Below are positions 15,267 to 24,040 of a stretch of DNA of 64,000 nt, in pieces. Numbering within the stretch: position 1 is the first letter of the stretch; each line of letters starts with the position of its first letter. A program made the position numbers and the translations under genes. This DNA comes from Eubacteriales bacterium (lineage in GTDB: Bacteria; Bacillota; Clostridia; Lachnospirales; Lachnospiraceae): contig JAUNSC010000016.1 of the NCBI GenBank assembly GCA_030539395.1, positions 1 to 64,000 of the forward strand, written 5' to 3'. Under the pieces are notes generated by a model that worked only from the letters and a program-made list of their open reading frames with translations, searched no databases and had not been told where the DNA came from.

Positions 15267-15967
15267 GTCATATCACCTCCGTGACCATAAATTTCACGAT
15301 ATAAATCTACAATGGATTTTCCCTGCTGCATACGCAGGTCTTCCACATCCCAGGCGGCTGCCAGATTACCTTCCTTCATAAAGACTGCAGAGTCAACTAC
15401 TCTTTCAAGTTCATCTACCAGGTGGCTGGAAATCACAAGTGTCACATCATCATCAATCGCTTCCAGAACACTTTTAATAATTTCATCTCTCGCCAAAAGA
15501 TCTATTCCGTTTAATGGTTCATCCAACAGATAAACCTTCGATTTTCTTGCCATAGTCACAGCAATTTTCAACTTTGCCATCATACCGGAGGACAGGGTTT
15601 TCGTTTTCATATCCATCCCCAATTCCATCCTCTGTATCAGATTTTCATATCGCTTTGCAGAATAATCTTCAAAAAAATCCTCATAATATTTTCCCACATC
15701 TTTTACTGTCATCCAGTTATAAAAATATGGTTCTGTAGACATATAAGCAATCTCCTTGCGGCTCTTTGTTCCGATGAGCTGATTGTTATAATAAATCTCC
15801 CCTTTGTTTGGCTTTACCAGGCCAACAGACATTTTCATCAAAGTCGTCTTCCCGCTGCCGTTAGGTCCAAGCATAGCATATATTTTGCCTGGTTCCAATT
15901 TCAGCGACACCTGATTTACCGCTGTTTTAGAGCCATACTGTTTTGTCACTCCCTTAAATTCCAACAT
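15260..15967 (-). CDS. ABC transporter ATP-binding subunit
   Basis: 235 residues. Walker A GPNGSGKTT near residue 35, signature LSSGMMAKLKIAVTMARKS (degenerate LSGGQ, as in YtrB-like ATPases), Walker B VYLLDEPLNGIDL and a switch His in LVISSHLVDEL. It partners with the membrane protein encoded directly downstream. Start and stop overlap both neighbours, so the three genes are tightly coupled. Confidence 0.9.
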   Translation of the reverse strand: MLEFKGVTKQYGSKTAVNQVSLKLEPGKIYAMLGPNGSGKTTLMKMSVGLVKPNKGEIYYNNQLIGTKSRKEIAYMSTEPYFYNWMTVKDVGKYYEDFFEDYSAKRYENLIQRMELGMDMKTKTLSSGMMAKLKIAVTMARKSKVYLLDEPLNGIDLLARDEIIKSVLEAIDDDVTLVISSHLVDELERVVDSAVFMKEGNLAAAWDVEDLRMQQGKSIVDLYREIYGHGGDMTC

Positions 15968-16322
15968 CCTCGTTTTCCCCTTTCTTAAGGAACTGCATTG
16001 CTTCTTCTTTACTTATTCCCAAACTGCGCATTCCGTCAATAAAGTGCATGACCAATTCCTGTGCCATCTCTTCTCTCATCAGAGATATTTTTTCCGGAAC
16101 TTCCGTCACAAATGTCCCCATTCCGCGTCTGGTAAAGCATATTCCTTCACTTTCCAGTTCACTGTACACACGGCTTGCAGTATTGGGATTAATGGAGAAT
16201 TGAAGCGCAAGCTCCCTTACTGACGGCAGTTTATCCCCCAGCTTCAATTTTCCTGTCACAATATCTCTTTTTATCGCCGTAACAACCTGCAAATATATCG
16301 GCAATGACGGATTAAATTCCAT
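15954..16322 (-). CDS. GntR-family regulator, YtrA subfamily
   Basis: 122 residues. The winged helix of the GntR family (IYLQVVTAIKRDIVTGKLKL, then LPSVRELALQFSINPNTASR) is followed only by a short helical dimerisation tail, as in YtrA. These repressors sit in front of ABC transporter genes and respond to envelope-active compounds. It lies second in the operon that starts at 17285, and the inverted repeat over the promoter at 17342-17370 is the likely operator. Confidence 0.9.
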   Translation of the reverse strand: MEFNPSLPIYLQVVTAIKRDIVTGKLKLGDKLPSVRELALQFSINPNTASRVYSELESEGICFTRRGMGTFVTEVPEKISLMREEMAQELVMHFIDGMRSLGISKEEAMQFLKKGENEDVGI

Positions 16323-16337
16323 GTAATAACCTCCTGC

Positions 16338-17285
16338 TTAATCGGCATCATCAAATGCTGCTGTCTGCAGTGCTTCCTCCGGTACTGTGATTTCCGGCAC
16401 GCTGTCATAATTAAATTCCAAATCCATCTCACATGATTTCAATTCAACTGTAAATTGCGTCTGACCTGCAGAATTCACACCAGACTCCGCCATTTCCTGT
16501 GCAAATAATTCTGATATCATCTCCCCAAAACTGTCCATATCTGAACCATCAAAATCAACATGTGCTTTCAACAGTGCGTGTGTTTCCTTATCAAAAGTAC
16601 AGTTTATATTCATCTTCAGACAACCCATAATATCCTCTAATATTTCGCGTTCTTCTTCGGTCATGCTATTATCGTCTTCCATTTCTTCAATCATCGGAAG
16701 AAGCTCTGCATAGCTAAGCTGTCCTGTCATTTCGCAGGCATCGTTATCTTCTGTAATATCCCAGTCTATTTCAATCTTTGCTTCTTCCAGCAATTCCTTC
16801 ATCTTCTCTTTGAATTCTTCCGGTCCTGACACGCTCATTTCTTCCCAGATTCCATCAAAATTCTGCCGGTCATGTTCCCACGGTGTCTCCTCTCCGTTAG
16901 AACTTCCTTTAAAATAACTGTCTATCATATCTCCGTCCTGGACTACATACATTTCCATATCCATATTAATATTCTGTCCCAGAACTCCTGTCTTAAAATT
17001 GCCACTCATCTCCATCTTAAGCGGATCTGCCGCTTTCTTCAAATCAAATGCTCCGCTTACGGACGCTCCAAAAGAAGCCTCCGGTGAGCCTTCGCCTGAA
17101 ATTTTCAGACTTCCCTCTCCTCCGAACTGAAGGGATCCCGTCATTCCCGGTACTTCTATCGCATAGGCTGCTGCATCTGTAAAAAGCTGCTGTGCTGTCA
17201 CATCTGCTGTCTCCTCTGCAAAGACTCCTACGGGAACACTTGCCACTACCATTGTCATTGCAATTGCTATCATTTTCTTATTCAT
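16338..17285 (-). CDS. Secreted acidic protein, DUF6612-like
   Basis: 315 residues. A signal peptide (KMIAIAMTMVVASVPVGVFA, cleavage before EET) has no lipobox Cys. The mature part is acidic and rich in beta strands, with repeated MxxxSGNFK/MEMYVVQDGD-like strands, resembling clostridial DUF6612/LolA-like proteins. No catalytic motif is visible. As first gene of a YtrA-type regulator/ABC exporter operon it may bind or deliver the envelope compound that the transporter handles; that is inference. Confidence 0.7.
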   Translation of the reverse strand: MNKKMIAIAMTMVVASVPVGVFAEETADVTAQQLFTDAAAYAIEVPGMTGSLQFGGEGSLKISGEGSPEASFGASVSGAFDLKKAADPLKMEMSGNFKTGVLGQNINMDMEMYVVQDGDMIDSYFKGSSNGEETPWEHDRQNFDGIWEEMSVSGPEEFKEKMKELLEEAKIEIDWDITEDNDACEMTGQLSYAELLPMIEEMEDDNSMTEEEREILEDIMGCLKMNINCTFDKETHALLKAHVDFDGSDMDSFGEMISELFAQEMAESGVNSAGQTQFTVELKSCEMDLEFNYDSVPEITVPEEALQTAAFDDAD

Positions 17286-17341
17286 ACTTCTTCTCCTTCT
17301 ACTATTAATATATGAATTTATTGTATCTGTGTTCTAGTTAG

Positions 17342-17370
17342 ATAGTACACTAGTAATCTAATTATGTCAA
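17342..17370 (-). promoter_or_regulatory. Promoter with overlapping GntR/YtrA operator
   Basis: On the minus strand TTGACA (17365-17370), 17-bp spacer, TACTAT (17342-17347). An inverted repeat with TAGAT/ATCTA half-sites covers the spacer and -10 box. Binding there would block the polymerase, which fits a YtrA-like repressor encoded in the same operon. Confidence 0.75.
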
Positions 17371-17479
17371 TACCTTTTTTAAATTTTTCTTAACCCTGCT
17401 CATAGCTGAACAAGTATGAAAAAAAATCTCGCTTTGTGAGCTTCTGCATTTGCGTGTACATCCTTACGGAGCGTTTTTT

Positions 17480-17511
17480 CTCACAGGAAATCCGGAGGAA
17501 TTTCCTGTGAG
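17480..17511. repeat. 12-bp perfect inverted repeat with reversed T/A flanks
   Basis: CTCACAGGAAAT / ATTTCCTGTGAG with loop CCGGAGGA. On the plus strand T6 precedes it and A6 follows, so neither strand gives stem-then-T, and it is not an ordinary terminator. It lies just past the yhaM terminator. It may be a small repeat element or a remnant. Confidence 0.5.
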
Positions 17512-17513
17512 GC

Positions 17514-17544
17514 AAAAAATGCGGTACCGGTTACCCCGGCCCGC
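17514..17544 (-). terminator. Terminator of the yhaM transcript
   Basis: GCGG-g-CCGG stem pairing with CCGG-ta-CCGC, followed by ATTTTTT on the minus strand, 20 bases after the yhaM stop codon. Confidence 0.7.
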
Positions 17545-17562
17545 ACTTTCATTCTTTTCACT

Positions 17563-18507
17563 TTATTTTCCTGTTTTTCTTACATTAGATTCAAATATCC
17601 GGTTATATCCAAGCCAGCCGTTGTTTTCACCGGCTCCCTTAATGATTTCCCGGAATGATTCCATTTTAGCATCCGTATTATCCGCCATATTGAGGGCTAC
17701 CGCTTCCATCAGTGCAGGTTTTTTCGGCGAACCGTATTCCAGTTCTCCGTGATGCGCCAAAATGCAATGACAAAGTTCGGCAGAAAGCCGTTTCGGAAAG
17801 CCCTGTATCCGGCGGATGCTTGCCCGCACCAGCTCTGTCCCCATATAAATATGGCCCAACAGCTGTCCGTCATCCGTATAATCATTTTCCGGAAACGTGG
17901 AAAGTTCTTTCATCTTGCCTACATCATGAAATGCTGCCGCAGTAAGGAGCAGATCACGGTTCAGTTCCGGATATCTTTCTGCATAAAAATCGCAGAGACG
18001 TACAACCCCCAGTGTATGCTCCAAAAGGCCTCCCACAAATCCATGATGTACTGCCTTTGCCGCTGAGTGGAATTTAAATGCCTTTGCAAAGGCTTCATTA
18101 TTTTTAAAATACATTTCCAAAAGCTGTTTCAGATACACATTTTCCACTGTATTTAGAATCTTGAGAAGCTCGTTATACATTTCATCTATATTTTTTTCGC
18201 TGACCGGAAGATAATCCTCCGGATTGTACTCTCCCTCGGAAACCCTGCGTACACGCTTGATGGAAAGCTGCAATGCTCCCTGAAAGTTGCTCACATCTCC
18301 CACTACATCCACGTAATCCATAGCGTCAAAATCATCTATGCCGTGGGAATTCGGCTCCCATATTTTTGCGTCAATCGTTCCCGTTTTGTCCTGAAGAATC
18401 ACATTTTCATAAGATTTTCCATTTTTTGTAACCGCAGACTGTCTGTATTTGCACAAATAAATATCGCCAACGCGGTCTCCCTCTTTTAAACTTTCAATAT
18501 ACTTCAT
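17563..18507 (-). CDS. yhaM: 3'-5' exoribonuclease YhaM family
   Basis: 314 residues. The N-terminal OB-fold (GDIYLCKYRQSAVTKNGKSY to about residue 95) is followed by an HD phosphohydrolase domain (HHGFVGGLLEHTLGVVRLC, then TAAAFHDVGKMKEL with the HD pair and HIYMGTELV / CILAHHGELEYGSP). This two-domain order and length are those of YhaM, an Mn-dependent exonuclease for RNA and single-stranded DNA. The start overlaps the end of the glucosaminidase gene by 4 bp, so they form one transcript. Confidence 0.9.
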   Translation of the reverse strand: MKYIESLKEGDRVGDIYLCKYRQSAVTKNGKSYENVILQDKTGTIDAKIWEPNSHGIDDFDAMDYVDVVGDVSNFQGALQLSIKRVRRVSEGEYNPEDYLPVSEKNIDEMYNELLKILNTVENVYLKQLLEMYFKNNEAFAKAFKFHSAAKAVHHGFVGGLLEHTLGVVRLCDFYAERYPELNRDLLLTAAAFHDVGKMKELSTFPENDYTDDGQLLGHIYMGTELVRASIRRIQGFPKRLSAELCHCILAHHGELEYGSPKKPALMEAVALNMADNTDAKMESFREIIKGAGENNGWLGYNRIFESNVRKTGK

Positions 18508-19247
18508 TGCGCCTCCTGTTCCGATGCGGCAGTTTCTGATTCATTTTCCTGCGCCGCAGTTTCCACCGGTCCTTCCTCCGGCTGATCAAATCTCGTCAGA
18601 TTATACTGTTCAATAAGACTGCACAGTTTATCCACATATCTTACATCCGTGGCATACCCGCCCGCTTTTATGATCGTTGCAGCTGTGCGGTAATCTTTAC
18701 AATACTGAAGGCCGTCATAGCGGTAATGGTCTCCGTTGACAGCCCCAACCAGATAAGAAGAATGATCACCAACAGAATCTACTATATTGCTGTATGCACG
18801 AAAATCGTCAATTATGAAATATTCATGACCGGATTTTGTCTGTTCTGCCGTCCGTGCGCGGTAGATACTCTCTCCATCCCATGTACTGTTCTCCCAGTTA
18901 TTCCCTGATTCCGAAGCTTTGATGCCAAAAAGATTATGTGCTTCCGTGGCAAGACCGGTAGTTCCAAATCCGGATTCCAGAATGGCCTGTGCAGTGGTGA
19001 CAGATGCCAGAATACCGCTGCATTTCATATCTTCTCTTGCAATAGCACCAATTACTTCTATAAAGCTTTCGTTAGAATCATAATAAGTCTCCCCATGGTA
19101 CGTTTCTGCATTTATAAATCCGCTGCTGTTATAAAAAAAACTATTCTGTCCGCCGGGAGTAATATTTCCCTCCTCAGCCGATGCATTCACCATCATCAAC
19201 ATGCAAAAAAAGAAACAGGATAAGCCCCATTTTATATCTCTTTTCAA
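18504..19247 (-). CDS. Secreted glucosaminidase-domain cell-wall hydrolase
   Basis: 247 residues. A signal peptide (WGLSCFFFCMLMMVNASA) is followed by a glucosaminidase (FlgJ/LytG-like) domain: SVTTAQAILESGFGTTGLAT with the catalytic Glu, then AHNLFGIKAS and YSNIVDSVGDHSSYL. The tail is Glu/Ala-rich. It should cut N-acetylglucosaminyl bonds of peptidoglycan outside the cell. The gene is coupled to yhaM by a 4-bp overlap, an association without obvious functional logic. Confidence 0.85.
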   Translation of the reverse strand: MKRDIKWGLSCFFFCMLMMVNASAEEGNITPGGQNSFFYNSSGFINAETYHGETYYDSNESFIEVIGAIAREDMKCSGILASVTTAQAILESGFGTTGLATEAHNLFGIKASESGNNWENSTWDGESIYRARTAEQTKSGHEYFIIDDFRAYSNIVDSVGDHSSYLVGAVNGDHYRYDGLQYCKDYRTAATIIKAGGYATDVRYVDKLCSLIEQYNLTRFDQPEEGPVETAAQENESETAASEQEAQ

Positions 19248-19429
19248 TCTATGTATCCCCTTTCATTCGATGCCTACGCACAGTATACTCTTTTCAGCCG
19301 GCAATAACAAGTTAAAATTCTGTGTCCTTTTCCGTATTCCAATAATGCTCTATTTATGGTAAGATATACTCGAAATCAAAGAACAGCGCAGTAACTGACA
19401 TTGCGCAGACATAAATACAGGAGGTTCTC

Positions 19430-21805
19430 ATGAACGCAAAAGTCCTGAAAACATTAGAATATCAAAAAATCATCGACCGGCTTACCGAAATGGCCGGCTC
19501 GGTTTTAGGCAAAGAAAAGTGTAAAAATCTTCTTCCTTCTTCTGATCTGGAAGAAATCCGCACAATGCAGGAAGAAACCAGTCTGGCGCTCTCTCTTCTG
19601 TATCAAAAGGGAAGTGTCTCCTTTTCCGGAATTTTTGATGTGCGGGGAAGCCTGAAGCGCCTGGAAGTGGGGAGCATTTTAAGCCCCCGGGAACTGCTTC
19701 GCATCTGTCGGCTCCTTGAAGTCTGCAATCGTGTAAAAGCATATTCCAGAAAAGAAAATCCGGAGAGTGAGCCTACTGCACTTGATGTAATGTTTAATGC
19801 ACTCCAGCCTCTCACTCCCCTTGCAAATGAAATCCGGCGCTGTATTCCGTCCGAAGAAGAGATCAGCGATGATGCCAGTCCCGCGTTGAAAAGCATACGG
19901 CGCTCCATGAAGCAGATGAATGATAAAGTTCACGCCCAGCTTACTTCCATGGTAAATGGCTCTTCCCGGACTTATCTTCAGGATGCTGTCGTCACCATGC
20001 GAAATGGCCGCTACTGTCTCCCGGTAAAAGCAGAATACCGCGGACAGGTTCCCGGTATGATCCATGATCAGTCTTCCACCGGCTCTACTCTTTTTGTGGA
20101 ACCTATGGCAGTTATTAAACTCAATAATGAACTTCGTGAACTGGAACTAAAAGAAGAAAAAGAAATTGAAGTGATTCTCGCAAATTTGAGCAGTCAGTCC
20201 GCTGAATATCTGGATGCCATTGAAAGTGACTTGACGCTCTTGACAAAACTTGATTTCATTTTTGCCCGGGCACAGCTTTCAAAATCATATAACGGGAGTG
20301 AACCTGTTTTCAATCAAAACGGTGTGATCAATATCAAAAAAGGTCGTCATCCTCTGCTGGATGCCAGGGCTGTGGTTCCCATCGACATCCGTCTTGGAAA
20401 AGATTTTGATCTGCTGATCATCACAGGTCCAAATACCGGAGGAAAAACGGTATCTCTGAAAACAGTGGGTCTGTTCACTTTGATGGGGCAGGCAGGACTT
20501 CATATCCCGGCTTTTGACAAATCGGAACTTGCTGTCTTTGAAAATGTCTTTGCGGATATCGGCGATGAACAAAGTATTGAACAAAGTCTCAGTACCTTTT
20601 CTGCCCATATGACAAATATTGTATCTATTTTAAAAGAAGCAGATGAGCGCTCACTTGTGCTCTTTGATGAGCTTGGCGCCGGTACAGACCCCACCGAGGG
20701 AGCTGCCCTTGCCATTTCCATTCTCTCAAGCCTTCACCACCGGGGCATACGTGCAATGGCGACAACCCATTACAGTGAGCTGAAAGTATACGCTCTTTCT
20801 ACACCGGGAGTGGAAAACGGATGCTGCGAATTCAATGTGGAAACTCTTCGTCCCACATATCGCCTTCTGATTGGAATTCCGGGCAAAAGCAATGCATTTG
20901 CCATTTCATCCAAGCTGGGGCTTTCCGATGATATTATTGAAGAGGCAAAAGCTCAGCTCAGCCAGCAGGATGAAGATTTTGAAACTCTTATCAGTGATCT
21001 CGAAACCAGCCGCGTCACTATTGAGCGCGAACAGGAAGAAATCAACCGCTATAAAGAAGAGATCGGGGCTCTCAAAAAGCGGCTGGAGCAGAAGCAGGAA
21101 AACCTGAACAACAGCCGGGAAAAAATTTTGCGGGAAGCCAATGAACAGGCTCACGCGATCCTGCGGGAAGCCAAGGAATATGCTGATACTACTATTAAAA
21201 ATTTCAATAAATTTGGAAAAGAAGGCATTGACTCAAGAGCTATGGAGCAGGAACGTTCAAGGCTTCGTGAAAAAATGAATTCTGTAGAGAAAAACCTTTC
21301 CGTTCAAAAAGAGCGTAAGCCTTCAAAAGTACTTCAGCCAAAGGACCTTCATCTTGGTGACAGCGTAAAAGTCCTCAGCATGAACTTAAAAGGCACAGTA
21401 AGTTCCCTTCCTAACCAGAAAGGTGATCTGTTTGTGCAGATGGGTATTCTCCGCTCGCAGGTAAACATCAAAGACCTGGAACTGATAGCCGATGTGGAGA
21501 CTTCATCTCCCGGTCAGCGCCGTACCAATACCAGCAAGATTAAAATGTCCAAATCAGCCTCTGTGGGAATGGAGATCAATCTTCTTGGCAAAACAGTGGA
21601 TGAAGCCCTTGCTGAACTGGATAAATATCTGGATGATGCTTACCTTTCCCATATGCCCAGTGTACGCGTTGTCCACGGAAAAGGTACCGGTGCCCTGAGA
21701 AAAGCTGTACACAATTACCTGCGCCGTCAAAAACATGTAGATTCCTATCGTCTCGGCGAATTCGGAGAGGGTGATGCAGGTGTTACCATTGTCACTTTTA
21801 AATAG
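19430..21805 (+). CDS. mutS2: Endonuclease MutS2
   Basis: 791 residues, the usual length. The core and clamp region is followed by the ATPase domain with Walker A GPNTGGKTVSLKT near residue 335, LSTFSAHMTNI and the Walker B/signature LVLFDELGAGTDPTEGAAL. A coiled-coil segment of about 100 residues follows. The C-terminal Smr nuclease domain starts near residue 715 (INLLGKTVDEALAELDKYLD, then VRVVHGKGTGALRKAV). MutS2 suppresses recombination, and in Firmicutes it also rescues collided ribosomes. AGGAGG lies 6 bases before the ATG. Confidence 0.95.
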   Translation: MNAKVLKTLEYQKIIDRLTEMAGSVLGKEKCKNLLPSSDLEEIRTMQEETSLALSLLYQKGSVSFSGIFDVRGSLKRLEVGSILSPRELLRICRLLEVCNRVKAYSRKENPESEPTALDVMFNALQPLTPLANEIRRCIPSEEEISDDASPALKSIRRSMKQMNDKVHAQLTSMVNGSSRTYLQDAVVTMRNGRYCLPVKAEYRGQVPGMIHDQSSTGSTLFVEPMAVIKLNNELRELELKEEKEIEVILANLSSQSAEYLDAIESDLTLLTKLDFIFARAQLSKSYNGSEPVFNQNGVINIKKGRHPLLDARAVVPIDIRLGKDFDLLIITGPNTGGKTVSLKTVGLFTLMGQAGLHIPAFDKSELAVFENVFADIGDEQSIEQSLSTFSAHMTNIVSILKEADERSLVLFDELGAGTDPTEGAALAISILSSLHHRGIRAMATTHYSELKVYALSTPGVENGCCEFNVETLRPTYRLLIGIPGKSNAFAISSKLGLSDDIIEEAKAQLSQQDEDFETLISDLETSRVTIEREQEEINRYKEEIGALKKRLEQKQENLNNSREKILREANEQAHAILREAKEYADTTIKNFNKFGKEGIDSRAMEQERSRLREKMNSVEKNLSVQKERKPSKVLQPKDLHLGDSVKVLSMNLKGTVSSLPNQKGDLFVQMGILRSQVNIKDLELIADVETSSPGQRRTNTSKIKMSKSASVGMEINLLGKTVDEALAELDKYLDDAYLSHMPSVRVVHGKGTGALRKAVHNYLRRQKHVDSYRLGEFGEGDAGVTIVTFK

Positions 21806-21831
21806 GTTTATTATAGAAAGAAGAGTCTGTT

Positions 21832-22578
21832 ATGACACAGCCACATAAAATTCTGATTATAGAAAATGAAATATCTGCTGCCCGGATTCTCCGCAATCAT
21901 CTGTGTATGAATTTTTCATCTGTCAGCGTTGCATTTGACAGTGCTTCCGCCTTAAAGGATCTTTCCTCTCACCAGATTGATTTTGTGATACTGGGAGGCG
22001 CTTCTCTGCATGATGTGTCCGGTCTTTCCTTTATCCGTGAAATTCGCAGAACATCTGACGTCCCCATCATATACTATGGGGACAAAGGACATTCTGCTGA
22101 AAAAGTGCGTTTGTTGGAAAGCGGAGCTGATGATTATATGTGCAGGCCTTTGGATTTAAAGGAATTGACAGCACGTATTCACGCAATCTGGCGCCGTTAT
22201 CAGACCATTCCGCCCGGACAGACTTCGAAAGCGTCTGACAAAAGTGTTGCTTACCCGCAGCTCTCCATCAATCTTACCAATTATTCCGTTATATGTGATG
22301 ATCAATCTGTCGATATGCCGCCAAAAGAATTAGAACTGCTGTATTTTCTTGCCGCCTCCCCAAATCAGGTGTTTACCCGGGAGCAGCTCTTAAATCAAAT
22401 TTGGGGATATGATTACCTTGGTGATCCCAGAACAGTTGATGTACATATTAAAAGAATCCGTGAAAAAATAAAAGACCATGATGCATGGTCTTTAGATACT
22501 GTCTGGGCTGTAGGTTATAAATTCAGTCTTCATTCCAGTTATACTTCGTCAGATGGCCTTTCTGCTCCATCTGTTTAA
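21832..22578 (+). CDS. OmpR-type response regulator with degenerate, Asp-less receiver
   Basis: 248 residues: receiver domain (5-120) and OmpR/PhoB winged helix (about 135-235, with ELLYFLAASPNQVFTREQLL and RTVDVHIKRIREKI). The receiver lacks the usual phosphorylation site. The acidic pair is E11-N12 in ILIIENE, the acceptor position in DFVILGGASL is Gly55, the conserved Thr/Ser position is Gly83 and the Lys position is Arg105. No histidine kinase gene is adjacent. It is therefore probably an aspartate-less regulator working without phosphorylation. It follows mutS2 by 26 bp and its end overlaps the convergent trmL by 56 bp. Confidence 0.85.
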   Translation: MTQPHKILIIENEISAARILRNHLCMNFSSVSVAFDSASALKDLSSHQIDFVILGGASLHDVSGLSFIREIRRTSDVPIIYYGDKGHSAEKVRLLESGADDYMCRPLDLKELTARIHAIWRRYQTIPPGQTSKASDKSVAYPQLSINLTNYSVICDDQSVDMPPKELELLYFLAASPNQVFTREQLLNQIWGYDYLGDPRTVDVHIKRIREKIKDHDAWSLDTVWAVGYKFSLHSSYTSSDGLSAPSV

Positions 22579-23029
22579 ATCCATTCTGCCTGAGGGCTTC
22601 GTAAAGAACAATTGCAACTGAATTGCTCAGATTCAAAGAGCGGGTATTTTCCATCATTGGAATCCGCACTGCCGTTTCTTCATGCTCCAGAAGGATTTCT
22701 TCCGGGATTCCGGCACTCTCTTTTCCAAACATGATGTAGCAGTCCTCTTCATAAGACACATCTGTATAACATCTGGGAGCCTTTGTACTTGCCATATAAA
22801 TTTTTACTCCCGGATTTTTTTCAAGAAAGTCTTCATAATCTATATAGCGAGTCACATCCAGGTGTTCCCAATAATCCATCCCGGCGCGCCTGATCTCTTT
22901 TTCATTCAAACGAAATCCCAGCGGTTCAATCAAATGAAGCCTGGTTCCTGTCGCCACACAGGTTCTTCCGATATTCCCTGTATTTGCCGGAATTTCCGGT
23001 TCAAAAAGCACAATATTAAGCTTTGCCAT
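22523..23029 (-). CDS. trmL: tRNA (cytidine(34)-2'-O)-methyltransferase TrmL
   Basis: 168 residues from the ATG at 23029 (GGAAGGATG upstream); longer frames to 23095 lack a site. SPOUT motifs are complete: LNIVLFEPEIPANTGNIGRT at the N terminus, YIMFGKESAGIPEE and the knot motif IPMMENTRSLNLSNSVAIVL. It methylates the ribose of the wobble base of tRNA-Leu. The gene overlaps the preceding AIR-synthase-like gene by 14 bp on the same strand and the convergent response regulator by 56 bp. Confidence 0.92.
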   Translation of the reverse strand: MAKLNIVLFEPEIPANTGNIGRTCVATGTRLHLIEPLGFRLNEKEIRRAGMDYWEHLDVTRYIDYEDFLEKNPGVKIYMASTKAPRCYTDVSYEEDCYIMFGKESAGIPEEILLEHEETAVRIPMMENTRSLNLSNSVAIVLYEALRQNGFKQMEQKGHLTKYNWNED

Positions 23030-24017
23030 TCTTTGCATCCTTCCATCTATAATACTCATCCTGTGCCGGACGGTCCAGATATCTCTTTTCCTCACCGTTC
23101 AAAAAAATCCTGTCATTGGAATCAGTCAGCCTTCCGATCACACACGCAGGTATATTTTTCCTTCCAAGTTCCTGTACCAGACCTTCTCCCTGTCTTGTTA
23201 CGATCAAAAGACTTCCTCCTGATCTAAGGCAATAGGGATTCAGTCCGAAATGCTCACAGATTTCCACTGTCTCCTGCTTTATAGGAATCAGGCGCAGATT
23301 CACTTCCATACCGCACTTTGCCTTTTCGCACAATTCCCAAAGTGCCCCGAAAATTCCGCCCTGGGCCACATCGTGAAGCATACCTGCTCCCGACTTCCAC
23401 GCAATTTCTGCTTCGTGTAAAACAGATATACTTCCTGCATATTTCTTCGTCTGTTCCACAAAATCTATGGGGAACCTGCCGCACAGTTCCTCACTTTTCC
23501 TTCTTGCAAGGAGCACGGTTCCTTCCAGACCGGCATAACCGGTCATTACAATTTCTGCATCAGCAAGATTCTTTTTCCCTGTCAGAATCTCCTGTCCTCC
23601 GCTTCCGACAGCTGTTACCCCAAGAACAGGACTGATCACTGCATCTGTCACCTGTGTATGTCCGCCTGCAATCTGTACCCCATGTCTTCTGCATACGTTT
23701 TCCGCTCCATCCATCATTTCTCTCAGAGTTCCTTCCTGTGCCTGTTCCGGCAAAAGAAGAGTGAGCAGTACCGTCATGGGTACAGAGCCGGAGCATGCCA
23801 GATTATTCAAGGCATGCTCCACTGCATAACATATCATTATATTATCTTCCACTATCTCCGGATGAACCGAACAGGAAATCATACTCTTGTTCTGCACATT
23901 AACAACAGCACAATCATTGCCGCTTCCTGCTCCCTGCATCACATCCGGATGCTTTGTTCTGCATCTTTTCAATACGGAACGTTTCAAAATACTGTCTGAA
24001 ATCTTTCCCGTCTTCAT
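23016..24017 (-). CDS. AIR synthase-related (HypE/PurM-like) protein
   Basis: About 333 residues. The PurM-like ATP-binding fold is seen in GAGSGNDCAVVNVQNKSMIS, MICYAVEHALNNLACSGSVP, VQIAGGHTQVTDAVISPVLG and MLHDVAQGGIFGALWELCEK. It resembles the HypE-like clostridial group that stands apart from purine and hydrogenase operons; the substrate is unknown. The start at 24017 has GGAAATAAGA upstream; GTG at 24047 or ATG at 24038 are alternatives. It is between the VanW gene and trmL in one minus-strand unit. Confidence 0.75.
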   Translation of the reverse strand: MKTGKISDSILKRSVLKRCRTKHPDVMQGAGSGNDCAVVNVQNKSMISCSVHPEIVEDNIMICYAVEHALNNLACSGSVPMTVLLTLLLPEQAQEGTLREMMDGAENVCRRHGVQIAGGHTQVTDAVISPVLGVTAVGSGGQEILTGKKNLADAEIVMTGYAGLEGTVLLARRKSEELCGRFPIDFVEQTKKYAGSISVLHEAEIAWKSGAGMLHDVAQGGIFGALWELCEKAKCGMEVNLRLIPIKQETVEICEHFGLNPYCLRSGGSLLIVTRQGEGLVQELGRKNIPACVIGRLTDSNDRIFLNGEEKRYLDRPAQDEYYRWKDAKNGKA

Positions 24018-24040
24018 TCTTATTTCCTGTTCCTGCATAT

